Part shown: positions 34,870 through 47,306 of the stretch, piece after piece | Position numbering within the stretch: the stretch's first letter is position 1 | Layout: each line of letters starts with the position of its first letter | NCBI RefSeq assembly: GCF_009389715.1 | Contig: NW_024067786.1 | Location: 372,001 to 436,000, forward strand | Direction of reading: 5' to 3' | Length of the DNA stretch: 64,000 nt | From: Phoenix dactylifera | Taxonomy: Eukaryota > Streptophyta > Magnoliopsida > Arecales > Arecaceae | Made by a program: the position numbers and the translations under genes | The notes under the pieces: generated by a model | Databases searched by the model: none | Seen by the model: only the letters and a program-made list of their open reading frames with translations | Told to the model about the DNA's origin: nothing

Positions 34870-36600
34870 AACATGTGGGTCCAGCTTTAGTGAAACCTGG
34901 ACTTGATCCAACTGAATGGCATCCCTAGGTCAAATTAATTACCTGGTAGAAGGTTCTAAGTGTAGGAAACTTGAACAAAGACCATACATGTACTGTCAGA
35001 TTGTCAACATATATGTGCTCATCTCTTTCATACTATGTTTCCAAATGTCCACAGATATGCTAGAACCGAGAATAGGGCAAAATTTAGAACCTCAATCTAT
35101 AAAAGGATATCTAGATTCTCATTTGAGGTTCCTAATTCCTTGAGTGAGTATAGAGCTGAGAAATATCTGAGAATGAGATAAATGGAAGCTAATGAAGACT
35201 AAATTTATTAAGAAAATTTGTCGAACAAGCTGTTATGAAACATCAATAAAAAATGCCACTATAAAACATCTACTAAATTAGACTGAATTAGAGGTCCTTT
35301 TCATAACTTGAGAAAGTATCTTCAATAATTATTTCATAAGAGAAAAAAGAGTTTGTATGCATCTACTGCATCTTAGAATCTGTAATTTAATAATTTGCAT
35401 ACTGAATTGAATCACTAATAATTGTGTAAACCTTATCACGCCTCAGAGTTAAATATTAGGGAGTAAGGAACACATTTTAGTATATCCTGTTTTGCAACCA
35501 TTTTTTTTAGTTTTCTACAGAATATTAGACTTAAAAATATAAACAAATCTAACCTATTTAGTTTCAACTTTAGATTCATCTTCTCGTTGCATTCATTGCC
35601 AACATTCAAAGCCCTAACAAAGTCTACTTTGACAATGTAAGTAGAAATCCGCTGAAAAATAAAAAGCAAGAGTATGACATTCATATTAGAAGGAAAAGGT
35701 GGCCAAGGTTAACACAACTTCATAGCGGAAAAATTCTGCGGTGTTAAAGTATTTTTTACAAATTCTGAACCTTGTTCTATAACTCTCTCTGTTTCTTATT
35801 AGTCAGCAACACTTACTGCTTAGTTATCTTCTGTTCTTTCTTACTGTTGAGATATTACATCATAGAAAGAAGAGGCTAGGTTGATAAGGAAGAAAAAAGA
35901 TGTCAGAACAGAATGATGATGGTCCATTTGTCTTGAATCCTCCTTATATATGATGAGGCCACACCATTTTGTCAATATTTTGTTCCTTTAGGTATGCATT
36001 ATAGACAACTGATATTCTGCACCTCTTTCATGCATTCATGATGACAAAGATACAATTCATAGTTTCTCATAATCCAAACACATAACACCTGAACTTTAGG
36101 CCACCCTCTTATCATTGTATTTACCATTTCTTTCTCTCATGGTAGTAAGTCATGCAAAATACCTAAATTTTTTCAGTTTTTGGTTACTATAGAAGGGAAT
36201 TCACCAATACTTGGTGAATGAGAGTTCATAAAGCTGATTCAAATGGTCGAGAGAAATCATGAAGATTATCATGATTTTAGGTTACTATCGAAAATAACAA
36301 GAATCAATAGGAATAAGAGACAATTTTATCCTATAAAAGTTAGTAAGTGGTCGATCCATTCAATTTCCATGTGGGTAGATGAACATGCAAAGCTTCATAA
36401 AGTTAGCAGACGTTTTTTTGTCTTATGAATGTCTAACAAATTCTATCTAATCAACTATGGCCCATCAATTATAAAGATAAAATTTTCCTTAGTACTAAAT
36501 TATGTAATGGACCCTCTCGATTCCCCTCAGCTCCCCTGGTGCAAAACATACACAATAATATAGAAAGGCTATGAAATACATGAGAACTTAAATATTATAT
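34870..36600. other. Intergenic, no gene recognised
   Basis: AT-rich; short ORFs without domains. Confidence 0.45.
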
Positions 36601-36633
36601 ATATATATGCATGCCTCTGTGTGTGTGTGTGTG
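36598..36633. repeat. Microsatellites (AT)n and (TG)n
   Basis: Short AT run followed after a few bases by a GTGTGT run. Confidence 0.8.
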
Positions 36634-36849
36634 ATCTATTAATAATTTGCTGCATATGTTAGAGAAAAGTAATATAGAGATTATTGTGCTTTAGCTTGCT
36701 GGTTCAGATTAAGGTCATGCATGCTAGAAGAGAAATCATAAGGGAAATGGGTAATAGTACCCTTCACCAATCACGTAGCATAAAAACTGGTTTGGTTGTT
36801 GTTACTCTATGTGGTGCCCTTACGCTAGGTTATCACCCTCGTGTCTCCG

Positions 36850-37012
36850 CTTATAGTGTAGATAGATTTGTCTCCAAAGTACACGGCGATTTTGTTTGGG
36901 CCAATCATGGATCCGTGTCAGAGCCACTATATGATTTTTTTTTTATTTTGTTGGCCGCATTCACACCATTGCGTGTGAGTCACCGTTGTACCAAAAAAAA
37001 AAAAAAAAAAAG
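36850..37012 (+). mobile_element. LINE 3' tail close to the lipase promoter
   Basis: Family 3' end: FVWANHGSVSEPLYDF coding remnant, then GTGAGTCACCGTTGTACC and an A-tail of about 20. It ends about 375 bp upstream of the lipase start codon, so it may form part of the promoter region. Confidence 0.7.
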
Positions 37013-37387
37013 CGGCCCTTAGTGAACCGGTCTTATGCCGGTTTTTAACTTTTGGGGGTTGAATTGGGGGGCTGCCTATCACCACTACCTCTTTTATGCG
37101 GATCCTGTCCTTAGATTCTCCCTCCAGGAAAGATGCTTTGCCTTTCAAATTCCATGTACCACCTCCTAGTATCTCATTTACCAAGAAACCCTCGCTCATA
37201 AATAAATACCAATAGCCCACGTGAGGGTTCCTTCGTCAATTTGTAAATGCTCAAGGTTCGTTTAGTAAAAAGGAAATTTACGCTCCCACGACACGCAACG
37301 GCTCGTGGAAGGGAAAGGAATGTTTCCAATTCCAAGCCACAGGGGCTCCAAAACCCTGGAGTCGATCCGAAGAGTTCTAGGGTTCCG

Positions 37388-40300
37388 ATGGGCAGGGCCG
37401 CGGCGGCGACGACGGCGGCCGCGGTAGTGGCGCTGCTGGTGTACTGGGTGCTGAGCCGGAGGCTGCCAGGGAAGGCGGGAGAGAAGGGGAGCGGGAAGAG
37501 GAGGAGGTTCGTCCGGCGGCCGACACAGGCCCCGGCGACGTGGCGGGATGTAGTGGCGACGCTGGCGGAGACGGTGCGGTTCACATACTCGGAGACGTTA
37601 GGGAAATGGCCCATCGGGGACCTGGCGTTCGGCATCAACTATCTAATGAGGCAGCAGGTCAGTTGGGTTTTGATCAATTTGGATCAATTTGTTCGAATTA
37701 TTATCCAAGCAGCGACATTTTTTATGGTTATTTATTTTTATACAGCTTAGGGGTTTTCTTTGAGTATAAATGAGAAAATTGCAACCAATTAGATGATTTC
37801 TAACAGAATATTCAAGAAGAGTAGCTTTAGTCTCATAAAATTTGGATCTTTTCTTTTTTCTATTTTTCATTTTAGGTTTTATTTTTGATGCATTGAAGTG
37901 TTTTTCTGCTTATCTTTTACTCATTATGGAAAGAAGGGAAGAATGATCTTCATACTGTCTTCATGTAGGAAGTGTAGATTATTTGGCCATTGGTTATCTT
38001 GTGCAAACACAGGTAAAATTTGGCAACATATTTTATGAACTTTTAATAGATCTTGATTTTTTGTGGTTTCCCCTCCCTTTTTAGTTCTGTTTTATGCGTT
38101 TCTTTGGGTCCAAGGGAAGACAATTATATTAGATGACTTCTGTCAGAACACGTAAGAAGTCTGCTTGAAACCTTATAAAAATTGGATTTTTTTATTTGTT
38201 AATTTTTAGTTTGAGCTTGATTTTCGATATCCTGAAGTGACCTCTGCTTAAATTCCACCCATTATAGACTAATATAGGGTGAAGAGCTGAGAAAAGGAAG
38301 GAATAATTGTTGTCGACTCAAAGTGTCTTCATGTGGGTGATACTGTAATAATCCTTTGCAGTTGGTTATTCTTGTAGACAGGAAATAGTGGTATTGCAAA
38401 TCAGTTACATCAAAAAAAATATTGCTAATAATGTGGTGGATACAAGTTTGGAGTCGCTTCTCTTTTTTGGGTCTTATTTGGTATGAAGTCATTTGGAAGT
38501 TGACAGTGGTAATGCGCATACTCACTCAATTTTGACTATAGTGTAGCTCTAGGGTCAGTTTCTTGATTAGCATCATTGGATTTTGGTCTCATGGCTCAGG
38601 GTTTGATGTTGCATCTCATACAAGGTCTAAAATGTGGGAGACCTTCATTTCATGCTTTTCCTTAATTTGGTTGTTAAGAGTTGTTTCAAGGGTTTAGATT
38701 ATGTGATGGAGGGATGGGGAAGATAGGAAGGAGAAAACAAAGAAAAAGATAAGCATAGAACATCTGCTAAGTGCACTGTCTTTGTCGTGGAAGTGCCAAG
38801 TTCATTTGGCCTATGAAACTAGGAAATAATATAAGCAAACCAGATTTTGGTCTCAACGGAAAGGATTCATTTCCTATAGTAGTTGTGCTGGTCTTATAGC
38901 TCTATCGCATCATTCTATGCTCAAGAAGTTTTAGCTTTGTTTGAGTAGATAATGTAACTGTACTAAATATCATAAAGCAATTCTACCATGACATTTGATA
39001 AGAGAAATTGATGATGTCAGAATGTAATATCTAATGTGCTGTTGCAGGGTAATCTACAAGTTGATAGTGTGTATGCTGGAAATAATTGCACAGAATTGAA
39101 AGGCCGTGAAGTTATGGTGGAGTTGATTTATCTGTTAAGGTTTCTAAACCTTTGCATGTGGTTCTCAAAGAATCCATTTCAAGTATTCTTGGAGAATGCT
39201 GGGTGTTCCCAAGAAGATGTCCTTCTTCAAGAGCCTAAGGCAGGGGTGTGTAAGTATTGGAATAGGCAAATAGCCCTCTATTAGTTAGTTTTTTCCCCTG
39301 TTTTCCTGCTTACTTTCTTTTGCTTTCTTCTTTTTTCAGTATCATGGTATCTGGTGTTTCTTAATTCTTTTGATATAATGACGCTAAACCCCACAATCTT
39401 AAAGTTTGCTTAAATTGCTTCTCAACTCTATGCAGCTGCTGAAGCCCTCATTCGCAATTTTACGTGATAGAAATTCCAAATGTCTTCTTCTCTTAATCCG
39501 AGGGACGCATAGCATTAAGGATACACTGACAGCAGCAACGGGTGCAGTGGTTCCTTTTCACCATTTAGTTTTACGTGAAGGCAGTGTCAGCAGTTTAGTC
39601 TTAGGTTATGCACACTGTGGGATGGTTGCTGCAGCTCGTTGGATTGCAAAATGTACCACCTCCACGCTCCTTAAAGCAGTCAATCAATATCCAGATTACA
39701 ATATCAAGGTAGATTTATCTAATTTTGTAAACATACAAAGTAAGCTCAGCATGAAAAATTTAATTTGCTGCACCTTTTCCCCAAGCAAGACTCTTGGAGT
39801 TAAGAGTTTACTTGGAGTACCACACAATTTCAAAACAGAGCAATTATAGATGCAAGAATTGTTGTGAAGAAAATCCTTTTCAAGGTTTGCTAGTATGAAT
39901 CGTGAAACAGAAACCAAGTTTTATTTCTTAGTTTCTTCATTTCATATAGTAATTTCTTTTTGCACTAGTGCTTCATAATATACACGATCTAAAATGCCAT
40001 GATTATAAATTTATATATTTAAACCTAGGGGTAATATTTACTTTTGATTTTTAGATCATTGGGCATTCACTGGGTGGTGGCACTGCTGCACTTTTAACAT
40101 ATATTCTTCGGGAACATGAAGAATTCTCATCAAGCACGTGTGTTACATTTGCTCCAGGCATGTATCTACTGAATTACTATCTTGTCTTGATCTGATGAAT
40201 AAATATAAAAGTCTCTTTATCAAAATATTTTAATTTGATTTCTTTGCAAGTAAGGGATTGTAGAATTGGGGCAAGGATTGATGGTTATGGTTATCTAAAA

Positions 40301-43300
40301 TTTTGTTCTTTTTCACTTTGTATATCTAACCCCTTTTAGTGCCCTGTCAGAAGTTCACAAGAATTCTCCTTATCCCTAATACTATTACTCCCCAATTAGA
40401 CAATACTCCTTAATCCTTATCATGCACTCGCTCTCTCTTATTGATCTTTTGCAGTTGCAATGGATGTTTGGCATTACATGCTACATTGGTGGATCAAAAG
40501 ATGACAACATCTATGAGGCATTGTGAGGATATGACGTTCATATATATAGTAATGTTACTGTATATAATTGATCACCATTCCCTCTCACAAACATAGAACC
40601 ATTCAATAAGAGTACTGTATCTTGGCAAGTGATTTTTCACATGAATTTGTGTCAATGCGATACCCTATTGATATTTTGAATGGTTAATGATTATTTAGCT
40701 GCAATTTTCTAGTAATAATGGAACATTGTATATATACATGACCTACACTAATTGGGTTATTGTATGCTAAATCCACAACTTCTGCATATGATTATGCGAA
40801 CAACTTATTATATATGTAGTTTTAAGATAGATTTTCTTAACTTTCAAAGTTACTATATGTTCTCTAGCTGCCTGCATGACATGGGACTTGGCGGAGTCGG
40901 GTAAACATTTTATTACAACTATTATCAATGGATCTGACCTGGTGCCCGCATTTTCATCTGCTTCTATTGACAACCTTCGTTTTGAGGTACCTCCATAATA
41001 ACTTTGATGTGATTTTTATGTTTTGATTTATTAATGTTGCTTTTTTAACATGCTTGTTGAAAGTTGGGTGTAGATAGTTGAAGAAAAGTGATGTTGATAT
41101 TCATGCATAGCATCTTCCTTTTTTGTAACATTAATAACCTATAAAAATACAGAGGGCAGGCCTTGGCGCAATGGTAAGTTTTCTCCATTATGATCTAGTT
41201 GTCAACGGGCTTGAAACACGAGAACAACCTTTCTACATGCCGGGGCAAGGCTGCGCACAGCTAAACCTTCCCAGACTCCGTAATGGCAGGAGCCTTGTCC
41301 ACAGAGACGCCCTTTTTAGTAACCTATGAATTGCCAGCATTGCATTATTATACTATAGTGGTCTAGAGCCACACAAAATGTCAGCGTATTTATTTACATG
41401 AAGGATTAGATTTGTACCTTCTGAAAAGTAGATATTGTTATTAGTTGACATGGTTTTGATGTTTAGATGATGGTAGCAAATGAATTTATGTGAACAATCA
41501 ATGCCAACATTATCATGACCATCTACTTTTCTTCTTTATAGCTGTTTTTGGCTTTCTTGAATGTATTGCTGCATTCTTATGCTGTTGTGGTGGATTGTTG
41601 ATAACATTTTATGGTAGAAGCAATAGGTTCTTCTTTCCCTTGCATTTGTCGTAGCGGATAGGAGATCTATAAATTTTTGGAAGTGGGTGCACATTTTGGT
41701 ATTGCCTAATGTCAGTATTCTGGACAATGCTAGCGTCTAACATGTTATGATGTGTTATGCATGAGTGGTATAATATATAATAATTTTGATCTATATAAAT
41801 ATCATTATGATTTCAATCTTCCTTTACGCAATTGCTCTTCATTATGGGAAAAAATATCTCATTATATTTACCAGACAAGAAGACTGCAGGTCTCCCAAGC
41901 TAAGTTCTTTATTATACTTTTTGTACTTGTAAGTCAGCTTGTGTACTGTCCCTTGTGTTGCATATCATAATAATGTTAGTGGATTTGTTGAAAATTGAGA
42001 ATAATATGTGGATTATTGTGATAGACCGCCCGACATGCTCAAGCCCGAAGCCTTTAAGGCAGGCTTGGGCTAAGGTTTTAGGCCCGAGTCAGGTTTGATA
42101 AATAAGGTCGTTTATTAAACAAACCTGACCCGAGCTTAGCCCGGTCCAGTAGGTTCAGCATCTACTACAAAAGAGATAATCCACTTCAGATAACCACGTA
42201 TTTGCTTGGCAGCATGTGGAATGGCCGAGAGTGGACCCTTTTGGATATATGACCCAAGCCTAGAGTGGATTTATGTGAAGAACTGTTTGATGGAAAACAA
42301 CTTTCACATTTAGTTTAGAGAGCACTTTTTTATTAAGAATTCCTCGTTCCTTTTTGTGTGAATTCACCAATGATGAATTAATAACTTGTGGAGCCCTGTC
42401 TATTCAATCTCTTGAGCCCTAAAGAAAACCTCTTTCCCTCAGACTCTATATCTTTTAACTCAATATATGTGGACACCTAATATCGATGAGGGTTCACCCA
42501 CTCCATTGATTTTTTAAAAAAAATATTAGGTTTTGCCTGGCCCAAGACTGGCCTGGCCCGAAATTTTTTTAATACTAGGTTTTTATGATTAAACCATAGA
42601 TTTTGTTGATATGTAGACTTAATAGGAGAAGATCTAGAATCTCAAAGTACCTATTTAAGAGGTTTGAAATTGCTATTTAAAAATATTTAATTATTCATAT
42701 AAGCATTTTTAAGTATTTTTATTATTTTTTATAAATTAAAAAAAAATGTTTAGGTAGCTAGAAGCTCGGCCCGAAGCCTGAGTAAGGGCCAGGCTTGGGC
42801 CTGAAAAGTATGCCCAAGGTCAGGCCAGGGGCCCATGCCTAAATAATTGTTTTAATATTTGGGCAAAGCTTAACCTGAACCTATGTCGACCTGGCTTGCG
42901 AACAGGTCCGATTGTGAGGTACTTAGTTTCTCATCTGCCTATCACCTTGTCATATCCTGTTCTTACTCGATGGAAAATGTTTAGGCATCTTTTGGTATCA
43001 CTTTTATTTTTTCTATTTTCAAAAATAAAAAAATAAAAAAATTATTTCTATTTTTCTAATTTTTAAAATATAAAATATTTAGTATGGTGAATTATTTTTA
43101 AAAACATAAACTTTGTGATGGTGGTAGAGGCTGTGGTAGTGCCAACAGTATTGGCGGAGGCAATAGTAGTGTTGATGATGGGGGTGGCAGTGGTGTGGTG
43201 GAGATAGTGATGATGGTAGCGGGGGAGGCAGAGATGATGACTGCATTGGTGTGGCAGAGGAAGCAGCGATGGAGTAGTGATAATAATAGTGGTGGCGGGA

Positions 43301-46300
43301 GTACCAACTATATGGTGGAGCAATGAATGTTGGTGCCAATGGTGGCATCAATGGTTGCCATGTAGCAGTCAACGGTTGCCATGTAGCAGAGACGGCATGG
43401 GTGGTTGCAATGTAGCGGAGACAGCATGGGTGGTGGTGGCATTAGCGGCAATAGTGGCGGCAGTGGCGATGATGGTAGAGTTGACGTGAAGGTGGTAGTA
43501 ACAAATATGAGTTTCTTATTTTTGAAAATATTGAAATTAAGAAATTCTTACTTATATTTTTAAAAAAATAATAAAAATAATATTTAAAAATAAAAAATAA
43601 AAATAATAGCATCAAACATGTTTTTTGTCTCAGTTTTGGTAGTTATATTAAAAATAAAAATAAGAAATAATAGTGATGCCAAACCATATTTAGGCCCTGT
43701 TTGGGATTGTTGTTACCAATAGAGCTTTTGAAAAGTAGAGCTTTTGGAAGTAGAGTTTTTATTAAAAAAACTATTTACTATTTCGTAACTATATTTCTAA
43801 AGTGTTGTGAAGTTTTAACATATGTTTGGTAATCAAAATGAAAAAGTGCTTTTAGTATGATAAAATTACAATAAAGGATATTGCATAGTATTGCATAGTA
43901 GAGTATACAATATAATATTATATATTATTACATATTAAAATATTATTATTTTGTATAATATTATTATAATATAGTATAATATAATATTGAATACTATAGC
44001 ATAATAATATAACATAATATGATATGATATAATAATATATTATTAATAGTACAATATTACTGCAATGTAATAATGTAATATAATATTATTATAATTATTA
44101 CATGATATATAATATAATATTATATAATAATAATGTAATATAATATAACATAATAATATTAGATTATTATTAAATATTATTATATTAGATTGTATTATTG
44201 TAATATAATAATAATATATGGTATATTTATATTATAATGATATAATATTATTATATTATATTATATTGTATTATATTATATTGTCTTGTTATATTAGTAA
44301 TAGTATATTATTATATCATTACAATAATAATATATTATATTATCATAATATAACTATTATTATTACTATTATATAATATTATGATTGCAAAAATATGCTA
44401 TATTATGCTTATAATATAATATAAGAATATATTATATTATAATTATGTATTACTACAAGAATATAATATATTATACGATTATAATATAATAATAAAATAT
44501 AATATAACATAACATTTTATTAATTTGTTATTATATTATATTATATTATATTATAGTATAATAATATATTATGGCATGATATAATATAAGATGTAATCAT
44601 GAGATTTGTTGATGGGCATTTTGGTCATCAAAAAAAAATTATTAAAACCAAAACAACTTTCCAACATTGGCCAGAAAGCACTTTTGGAGAGAAACTCCAA
44701 AATAGAGTTTTTTTCCAAATAGACGTTTTCAACTTTATGGCAAAGCCAAAGCAATTTTTCGATTTTTTACCAAACACCACTATATCATCCAAAAGTGCTT
44801 TTGGAGGGCCAGAAATTGTTTTCTAGCCTACCAAAAGCTTTGTCAAATGGGGCTTCAGTATATTTGACCTACTTTTAGTTTTCTGTTTGTAGTCAACAAG
44901 CTCATAATGTAAAGTCTAACTAATGTTTTGATGAAGTTATTCACATTTCCAGATATCTAGGACTTGTAAATTTCAGAAGCATCTGAAATTTGATATTCAA
45001 CTATATTAATTTGTCAAACAAATCCAGGTAATAAACTGTAGCAGAAATTGGCAGATAATATTTTTAAGATGACTACCCATAGAGATGGGATAAGGATCGT
45101 CCTTTATGTAATCTGTGTAGATATCACTTTATTTACTTATGTAAACCTGCATGGGTTATCTACCTTTTAATCAATCAAGTTACGTTCCTTTTGTTTTTGA
45201 TGTTGTGTGTAGACTTTAAAATTCCAACTTTTAAACTATGTGAAATATTTTAATTATGTATTTCAAAGAAACTAGAAATAAAGGTAATTATGAAGAAAAT
45301 TGTCATCGAAACAACAATAAAAGACTAAATGTTTTTCCACCTTAATGGGGTCAGTTATGGAGCCCAACCTGAAAGCTTCGGGAAAGTGTTGTGCTGAATT
45401 ATTGGCTGGTTAGCAATATGTAATTTATTTTTTCATGGCTTGTGCAAGTTTCAGAGAAGAGGGGAGTACTATCAATACACAAACATGGCATAAATACATA
45501 TCCATAAACAAGATAGCCACTTAAACTCACCAAGTTTGCCTATCCTCCACTCCTGTACTACTAGTAGAAGTATATTGGGCTTCTCCACATGACATCATCC
45601 GTACAACTGCATCCACACAACATGCTTGAATCCCAACCTCTCGTTACTTTGGTTTTGGTTTCAAGATTCTTTGTTGTCACTCTTTTTAATTCACAGTTAA
45701 TACTATTGTTAAATCAAGACTCTTAAGATTTTCCCCACCACATTTCTGTGCTCCTTCTTTGTGGACTGCCATCCCTCTTCCCTACCAAGTCCTCTCATGG
45801 TTTTCTTTGAATGTGAACAAGGCATATATTACATATTTCAAAAATCTTGTCATGTAGTAACTCAATGTTTACGCAATACATAATCTTTAAAATCTTTCTA
45901 CATTCTTCTTTTAGTATATATCTGTTGCGAGTTGGCATGTCTTCAATTTTACATGGCTTGTTGCTTATTATAGGTATATTAAGCATTGCACCTGCACTGA
46001 TTTTGCTTTTCTTTTTTAATCTTCATTTCTCTTACCAGTTGTTTATACTCAAATTGTTTCTTTATGCAGGTCACAGCATCATCATGGCTAAATGATCTGA
46101 GGGATCGCATTAAACGAACAAGATTTTTAAATGTTGTATATCGCTCTGTGACCACTTTAGTATCTCATCTCCCATTGATATCCCATTCAAGAGCTAGGGT
46201 TGCAGGCACTGATACACGTCTACAGCCTGTGTCCGACAGTTCTGAGGTGAAGTATCTGAACTTTTCAATTGAATAGCTGGATTGGCTGGCAGTGATGATT

Positions 46301-47306
46301 CTCCATGGGGATTTTTTTTCTATTTTTTTCCGCATTATTAGAATTATATGATCAGTGGATTTGTACTGATTTATGTATATGCATGTATGAACAATCAAAT
46401 TTTAGATACTTTACATGCTGCTGTTTGTTCCTGTTGATCTGTAAGGATGCATCTTCCATACAAGTGTCAGAGGCTAAATATATGTTTTCAGGGTGGCCAG
46501 TAGTTGAATAATTCTTATATTGATAATCACCTATCTTATCCCACTTAAGTGTTATCTTCTGTATGAAACTACGGATCATTCTTTTTCAATTTGCCGATCC
46601 TTAATGTAAAGGCTGTAGTTAGGAGCCACTCCTCTGTCTTCGCAGTCATCAAAGGATGCTCCTGAACATGTTGTTGGCACAGTTACAAGCCCTTAAGATG
46701 ATAGAAACCGGCTCTCATCCCACATCTGGAAGTAACTCCTGCTCTCTTATGATTGAACAGGTCAGCGCAGAGCCAGTGCTGGACGAACCAGAGTTTATCT
46801 CAAGTGGCTCGTACAATGGGAAACCAGCTGGGATAGAGAAACTTAGGCAGCTTGATCAAAGCTCTGGTGCCACATTAGTAGAAGAAATGACTGAAGGTGA
46901 ACTATGGTCTGCATTGGAAAAGGATCTTCACGGGAATGATGAAGATGATAAGGCTCGGGAAGAAGAAGCAGCTGCTGTGAAGGAAATAGAAGAAGAGGAA
47001 AGCATGGTGCTAAAAAAAGCTGCAGAAAATAAACTGCCATCACCATCGGAGAAGCACCAGTTCTATCCTCCTGGCAGAATCATGCATATGGTTATGTTGC
47101 AAGCATTGGATTCTAACTTGGGCAAGGATGCTATAGGTGACAAAGATGTTGGTATTTATGAAACTCCAAGATATTTGTATGGTAAGATTCGGCTCTCACG
47201 GACTATGATAAATGATCACTATATGCCGATGTATAAACAAATGATGGAATTACTGATTGACAAACTTGGAAAAGATGACAATGGTTGTGAAACCATTTTA
47301 ATATGA
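37388..47306 (+). CDS. Class 3 lipase (sn1-specific diacylglycerol-lipase-like), about eight exons
   Basis: Exons: 37388-37657, 39048-39245, 39436-39708, 40055-40157, 40868-40986, 46070-46246, probably 46646-46693, and 46761-47306. They give about 577 aa. Near the N-terminus is a membrane segment (AAVVALLVYWVLSRR, residues about 12-26). Then come a Lipase3_N-type region, the nucleophile elbow GHSLGG (Ser252), FAPAACMTW, and INGSDLVPAFS (Asp305, likely triad acid). A late His in NDHYMP (about 549) completes the triad. Class 3 lipases hydrolyse acylglycerols; the plant substrate is not known to me. Intron 4 has a GC donor (CCAG|GCATG). Intron 5 is 5.1 kb and full of repeats. Exon 7 is the weak point: read through, it hits a stop, and an alternative reads 46647-47306 as one exon in another entry phase. 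An in-frame upstream ATG exists at 37247, but 37388 fits the family start better. Confidence 0.88.
41153..41319 (+). mobile_element. Au-like SINE in lipase intron 5
   Basis: tRNA-derived head: GGCCTTGGCGCAATGGTAAG (A-box region) and GGGCTTGAAACACG (B-box region). Then come the characteristic body CATGCCGGGGCAAGGCTGCG and AGACTCCGTAATGGCAGGAG, and a T-rich end. A target duplication TAACCTAT(A/G)AA flanks it (41135 onwards and 41320 onwards). This matches my recollection of the Au SINE family of seed plants. Same orientation as the host gene; not a functional tRNA. Confidence 0.8.
42015..42910. repeat. Dispersed repeat with GGCCCGA/AGGCTTGGGC units in lipase intron 5
   Basis: Two GC-rich ends, 42025-42150 and 42760-42910, built of CCCGAG, AGGCTTGGGC and GGTCAGG units and partly mutual inverted repeats, enclose AT-rich sequence. 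Probably one non-autonomous element; limits not exact. Confidence 0.4.
42983..43690. mobile_element. MITE-like element enclosing a GGT-rich minisatellite
   Basis: The left end TTTGGTATCACTTTTATTTTT and the right end on the other strand (TTTGGCATCACTATTATTTC) are imperfect inverted repeats of more than 25 bp, both passing into A/T-rich arms. No transposase. The centre is the minisatellite at 43110-43495. Family not determined. Confidence 0.5.
43110..43495. repeat. Degenerate trinucleotide (GGT/GGC/ATG) minisatellite
   Basis: About 385 bp dominated by GGTGGT-, GGCAGT- and GATGGT-like triplets, with a 30-bp near-repeat (GCAATGTAGC/GCCATGTAGCAG with CATGG(G)TGG) at 43355-43440. The His/Pro/Ser-rich ORFs on the minus strand are products of this composition. 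Confidence 0.75.
43692..44850. mobile_element. Non-autonomous element with an almost pure A/T core
   Basis: The left end GGCCCTGTTTGGGATTGTTG and the right end on the other strand (GCCCCATTTGACAAAGC) are weak inverted termini. Both sides carry AAAAGCACTTTTGG- or AGAGCTTTTGAAAAG-like arms. Between about 43880 and 44580 the sequence is almost only TATAAT permutations. No transposase. Family uncertain (hAT or PIF-like by the GTTTGG end). Confidence 0.5.
44851..46069. other. Remainder of lipase intron 5
   Basis: AT-rich intron sequence with nothing further recognised; ends in the acceptor TTTATGCAG at 46069. Confidence 0.6.

Noticed and set aside
37247..37387. Upstream in-frame ATG as the lipase start
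   Set aside because: Would add 47 basic residues before the membrane segment; family members begin close to that segment. Kept only as an alternative.
41153..41230. Possible tRNA gene
   Set aside because: A- and B-box-like motifs are present but belong to the SINE head; no cloverleaf and no anticodon loop of normal form.
43063..43372. His/Leu/Pro-rich ORFs on the minus strand
   Set aside because: Low-complexity translation of the GGT-rich minisatellite in an intron.
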